NCBI GenBank assembly: GCA_023249695.1
Contig: JAHFCD010000077.1
Location: 1 to 8,137 of the forward strand
DNA from: Elusimicrobiota bacterium
GTDB lineage: Bacteria; Elusimicrobiota; Elusimicrobia; UBA1565; UBA9628
DNA length: 8,137 bases
Direction of reading: 5' to 3'
In this document: one piece after another, positions 6,505 through 8,137 of the stretch
Layout: each line of letters begins with the position of its first letter
Position numbering within the stretch: the stretch's first letter is position 1
Program-made: the position numbers and the translations under genes
The notes under the pieces: generated by a model
Told to the model about the DNA's origin: nothing
The model's input: only the letters and a program-made list of their open reading frames with translations
The model's database searches: none

Positions 6505-6510
6505 TTAATA
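6489..6510. promoter_or_regulatory. 11-bp tandem repeat, candidate OmpR/PhoB-type box
   Basis: CACATTTTAAC (6489-6499) is followed immediately by CACAATTAATA (6500-6510); 7 of 11 positions match, including the CACA head. OmpR/PhoB-family proteins bind tandem direct half-sites with about 11-bp spacing. The site lies just upstream of the -35 region of the first pilin and over the regulator's own promoter. This is a pattern match by eye; low-complexity AT content could produce it by chance. Confidence 0.35.
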
Positions 6511-6526
6511 CAGGCGCCTCCGCGCG

Positions 6527-6553
6527 GAACTGCTACACTGAAACCAGCAGTTC
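6527..6553. promoter_or_regulatory. Pilin promoter (extended -10) overlapped by an inverted repeat
   Basis: TGCTACACT (6531-6539) is an extended -10 element (TG, one base, TACACT); no good -35 stands 17 bp upstream, typical of extended -10 or activated promoters. A perfect 8-bp inverted repeat, GAACTGCT (6527-6534) / AGCAGTTC (6546-6553) with 11 nt between, straddles this -10 and the expected start near 6546. It could be an operator for a dimeric repressor, or a 5' hairpin if transcription starts earlier. A second -10-like TATATT (6557-6562) is too near the ribosome binding site to be a likely alternative. Confidence 0.45.
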
Positions 6554-6579
6554 GGATATATTTTCGGAGGTAGAATAGA

Positions 6580-7005
6580 ATGAAACTTAAAACGTGGCGC
6601 GCGCTGAAGCGGCCCCAGGCCGGCTTCACGCTCATCGAGCTGCTGGTCGTCGTCCTCATCATCGGTATCTTGGCCGCGATCGCGGTTCCTCAGTACTTCA
6701 AGGTCGTCGAGAAGGGTCGCTTCTCCGAAGCCACCTCGTGCTTCTCCACGCTCAAGGGTGCCCAGGAGCGCTACTACCTGAAGTACAACGTCTACGCGTC
6801 CCTCGCGACGCTGCTCGACGTCACCTGCCCCGCCGGCAAGGCGTTCGCGGCTCCGGCTCTGACCGGCGGCGCGACGTACTCCGCGACGCTGCGGCGCAAC
6901 CCCGCGGCTCCGGCGCCGTACCTCGCCTACACCGTGACCTACGTCGGTCCGGCCGGCACGCTGAGCTGCAGCCAGTCGAACTGCACCACGGACCTGCTGC
7001 CTTAA
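6580..7005 (+). CDS. Type IV pilin (first of a tandem pair)
   Basis: A 141-residue prepilin. A basic leader (1-15) ends in Gly at the prepilin peptidase site, giving a mature protein starting FTLIE with the conserved Glu at mature position 5 (E20). Residues 16-45 form the hydrophobic N-terminal helix, and 46-70 its amphipathic continuation. The globular domain has four cysteines (C54, C83, C130, C135); C130-SQSN-C135 could close a small C-terminal D-loop. It could be a major pilin, a minor pilin or a type II pseudopilin; no assembly genes are here to decide. GGAGGT (6566-6571) lies 8 nt before the ATG, with a leader of about 34 nt, unlike the leaderless neighbours. It is closely related to the gene 70 bp downstream. 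Confidence 0.9.
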   Translation: MKLKTWRALKRPQAGFTLIELLVVVLIIGILAAIAVPQYFKVVEKGRFSEATSCFSTLKGAQERYYLKYNVYASLATLLDVTCPAGKAFAAPALTGGATYSATLRRNPAAPAPYLAYTVTYVGPAGTLSCSQSNCTTDLLP

Positions 7006-7020
7006 GGTCCTCCACGCATA

Positions 7021-7054
7021 ACGCCCCGGAACGGCTCAAGCCGTTCCGGGGCGT
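7021..7054 (+). terminator. Strong hairpin between the two pilin genes
   Basis: Positions 7021-7035 pair perfectly with 7040-7054 (15 bp, arm ACGCCCCGGAACGGC) around a TCAA tetraloop. It begins 15 nt after the first pilin stop and ends 21 nt before the second pilin ATG. The expected T-tract is absent (GATTGCGTC follows), so it is more likely a partial terminator or an mRNA-stabilising or processing hairpin that raises output of the first pilin relative to the second. The second gene has no evident promoter of its own in this gap. Confidence 0.55.
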
Positions 7055-7075
7055 GATTGCGTCAGGGAGCGAACC

Positions 7076-7495
7076 ATGGAAAAGGACATTCGCCGCGCGA
7101 AACGATCCGAACCCGGCTTCACTCTCATTGAGCTGCTGGTCGTCGTCCTCATCATCGGCATCCTGGCCGCGATCGCGGTGCCTCAGTACTTCAAGGTCGT
7201 CGAAAAAGGCCGCTTCGCCGAAGCCACCTCCTGCTTCATGACCATCAAGGGCGCGCAGGAGCGCTATTACCTTAAAAACCTCACCTACGCCTCGGTCACC
7301 GGCGCGCTCGACGTCACCTGCGCGAACAAAAACTTCGGGCCCTTGGCGCTGACCGGCGGCGCGACCTACTCCGCGACCTTGCGCCGCACCCCCGCGGCGC
7401 CCGCGCCTTATCTCGCCTACACGGTGACCTACGTCGGACCTTCCGGCGTGCTGTCCTGCAGCCAGTCCAACTGCACCACGGACCTGCTCCCTTAA
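7076..7495 (+). CDS. Type IV pilin (second of a tandem pair)
   Basis: A 139-residue prepilin with leader 1-14 ending PG, mature start FTLIE (E19), hydrophobic helix 15-44 and four cysteines (C53, C82, C128, C133) matching the first pilin. Against that pilin, residues 14-67 match at 51 of 54 and residues 91-139 at 46 of 49 positions, while the leader and the middle stretch (68-90) differ. Nucleotide differences in the conserved blocks are mostly synonymous, so both copies are under purifying selection rather than a recent duplication. AGGGAG (7064-7069) lies 6 nt before the ATG. It is probably read through from the first pilin promoter past the intergenic hairpin. Its stop is one base from that of the convergent membrane/TPR gene. 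Confidence 0.9.
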   Translation: MEKDIRRAKRSEPGFTLIELLVVVLIIGILAAIAVPQYFKVVEKGRFAEATSCFMTIKGAQERYYLKNLTYASVTGALDVTCANKNFGPLALTGGATYSATLRRTPAAPAPYLAYTVTYVGPSGVLSCSQSNCTTDLLP

Positions 7496-7496
7496 C

Positions 7497-8137
7497 TCAG
7501 GGCGCTCGAAAGAGCCCCGGCGCCTCGCGCTTCAGGATTTCCATGTTCGCCGCGGCCTCCGCATCATCGGGAGCGGCCGCCCGCCGCGCCGACAGATAGC
7601 GGAAGGCCTCCTCGTAGCGCCCGGCCTGGAGCAGGGCGCCCCCGAGCTGGCCGACGGCGGGGCTGAAATCCGGGTCGCGCGCGACCGCGCGGCTCCAGAA
7701 GGCGACCTGATCGGACCAGTGGCGGGTCTCGGCGCGGGACCCCGCGATCAGCGCCAGCGCGAGAGCGCAGGCGGCGGCGAGCCCGGAGGCGCGCCGAACC
7801 GCCGCGCCCGCGAGGATGAAAAACCCGATGCACCCCAGGTAGCCGTAAGCCAGGTAGACGTAGACCTCGCCGTCCTGCGCGCCGAGGGCGGGCGGCAGGA
7901 CCGCGGCGGCGTAAGCGGCCCAGACGAGCAAGGCGGCGGGCCAGCGGCGGCGGCGGAACCAGAGGACGGCCGTCACGAGAGCCGCCAGGCCGAGCGCGAG
8001 CCACGCCGGCATGCCGAGGGAGTTGCCGTCGCTTTGCAGGGCGTAGAGCGCGTGATAACCCTTGGGCCAGAGCAAGGTCCACGGGTACAGCCAGAGGGCG
8101 CGCGCGGCCGCGGCCGGAGCGAACGACGGGGCGTAGA
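7497..8137 (-). CDS. Membrane protein with C-terminal TPR, GT-C/TMTC-like (5' truncated)
   Basis: The frame is open from the TGA at 7499-7497 through the right edge, giving about 213 residues; the true start is outside the window. Visible parts include a Trp-rich periplasmic-type segment (WLYPWTLLWPKGYHALY), then hydrophobic helices around GMPAWLALGLAALVTAVLWF, WPAALLVWAAYAAAVLPPAL, YVYLAYGYLGCIGFFILAGA and GLAAACALALALIAG. The C-terminus has two TPR-like units (DQVAFWSRAVARDPDFSPAV; LGGALLQAGRYEEAFRYLSA). The order of an (E/A)xxYxYLxxxG-like helix followed by a W..(D/E)...F..A...P..A tail resembles TMTC-type and related GT-C membrane glycosyltransferases, but the catalytic N-terminus is missing, so this is tentative. 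Its closeness to the pilin genes makes pilin or surface glycosylation a possible role. Confidence 0.6.
   Translation of the reverse strand, partial: YAPSFAPAAAARALWLYPWTLLWPKGYHALYALQSDGNSLGMPAWLALGLAALVTAVLWFRRRRWPAALLVWAAYAAAVLPPALGAQDGEVYVYLAYGYLGCIGFFILAGAAVRRASGLAAACALALALIAGSRAETRHWSDQVAFWSRAVARDPDFSPAVGQLGGALLQAGRYEEAFRYLSARRAAAPDDAEAAANMEILKREAPGLFRAP

Noticed and set aside
6512..6527. Two 8-bp palindromes (AGGCGCCT, CCGCGCGG) in the divergent region
   Set aside because: Short GC palindromes are common by chance at this base composition and show no relation to the promoter elements.
6511..6540. Sigma54 (-24/-12) promoter before the first pilin, as in PilSR-controlled pilins
   Set aside because: No GG-N10-GC with the flanking consensus is present, and the adjacent regulator is OmpR-type without an AAA+ domain.

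Overview
The window is GC-rich (roughly two-thirds G+C by eye) and reads as chromosome from a Gram-negative bacterium. The pal, cpoB/ybgF and tolB genes imply an outer membrane tethered by the Tol-Pal system. Two type IV pilin genes carry the leader GFTLIELLVVVLIIGILAAI followed by a conserved VPQYFKVVEKGRF stretch; this resembles pilins I associate with Elusimicrobiota (Elusimicrobium and groundwater relatives). That placement is inference from pilin style and base composition, since no rRNA or marker gene is present.

Layout, left to right: (1) the last 26 codons of an unrecognised + strand gene (1-83). (2) A two-gene toxin-antitoxin module (189-871): a TumE-family (DUF6516) protein and a winged-helix HVO_A0114-like partner, joined by an ATGA overlap, with a 7-bp inverted repeat upstream. 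(3) A stand-alone receiver protein (916-1296), 5 bp ahead of the glycolytic phosphoglycerate mutase gpmA (1302-1916). (4) A Tol-Pal cluster in the order pal - cpoB - tolB (1949-4535), each joined by a 4-base overlap; tolQ, tolR and tolA are not in the window. (5) A 70-bp convergent gap containing a perfect 22-bp palindrome. (6) On the - strand, a two-component operon transcribed response regulator (5789-6469) then membrane histidine kinase (4606-5799), overlapping by 11 bp. (7) A 110-bp divergent promoter region leading to two tandem, closely related pilin genes (6580-7005 and 7076-7495) separated by a strong hairpin. (8) A - strand membrane/TPR protein (7497-8137) cut by the right edge, whose stop lies one base from that of the second pilin.

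Functionally, the Tol-Pal proteins maintain envelope integrity and the pilins form type IV pili or a related secretion filament. The divergent regulator/kinase pair is well placed to control the first pilin. The right-end protein resembles GT-C/TMTC-like membrane glycosyltransferases with TPRs, so a link to pilin modification is possible but unproven.

The most distinctive non-coding signal is that three transcription-unit-leading genes (916, 1949 and 6469-) have a TAT(G/C)AT hexamer ending 6-7 nt before the ATG and no Shine-Dalgarno sequence, as expected of leaderless mRNAs. tumE may be a fourth but is ambiguous. Genes inside operons or with leaders (antitoxin, gpmA, pilins) have good Shine-Dalgarno sites. 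Every intergenic gap is under 300 bp. I saw no tRNA, rRNA, CRISPR array, insertion sequence or origin. I found no clear wholly new system; the novelty candidates are regulatory sites and an unusual kinase active-site box.
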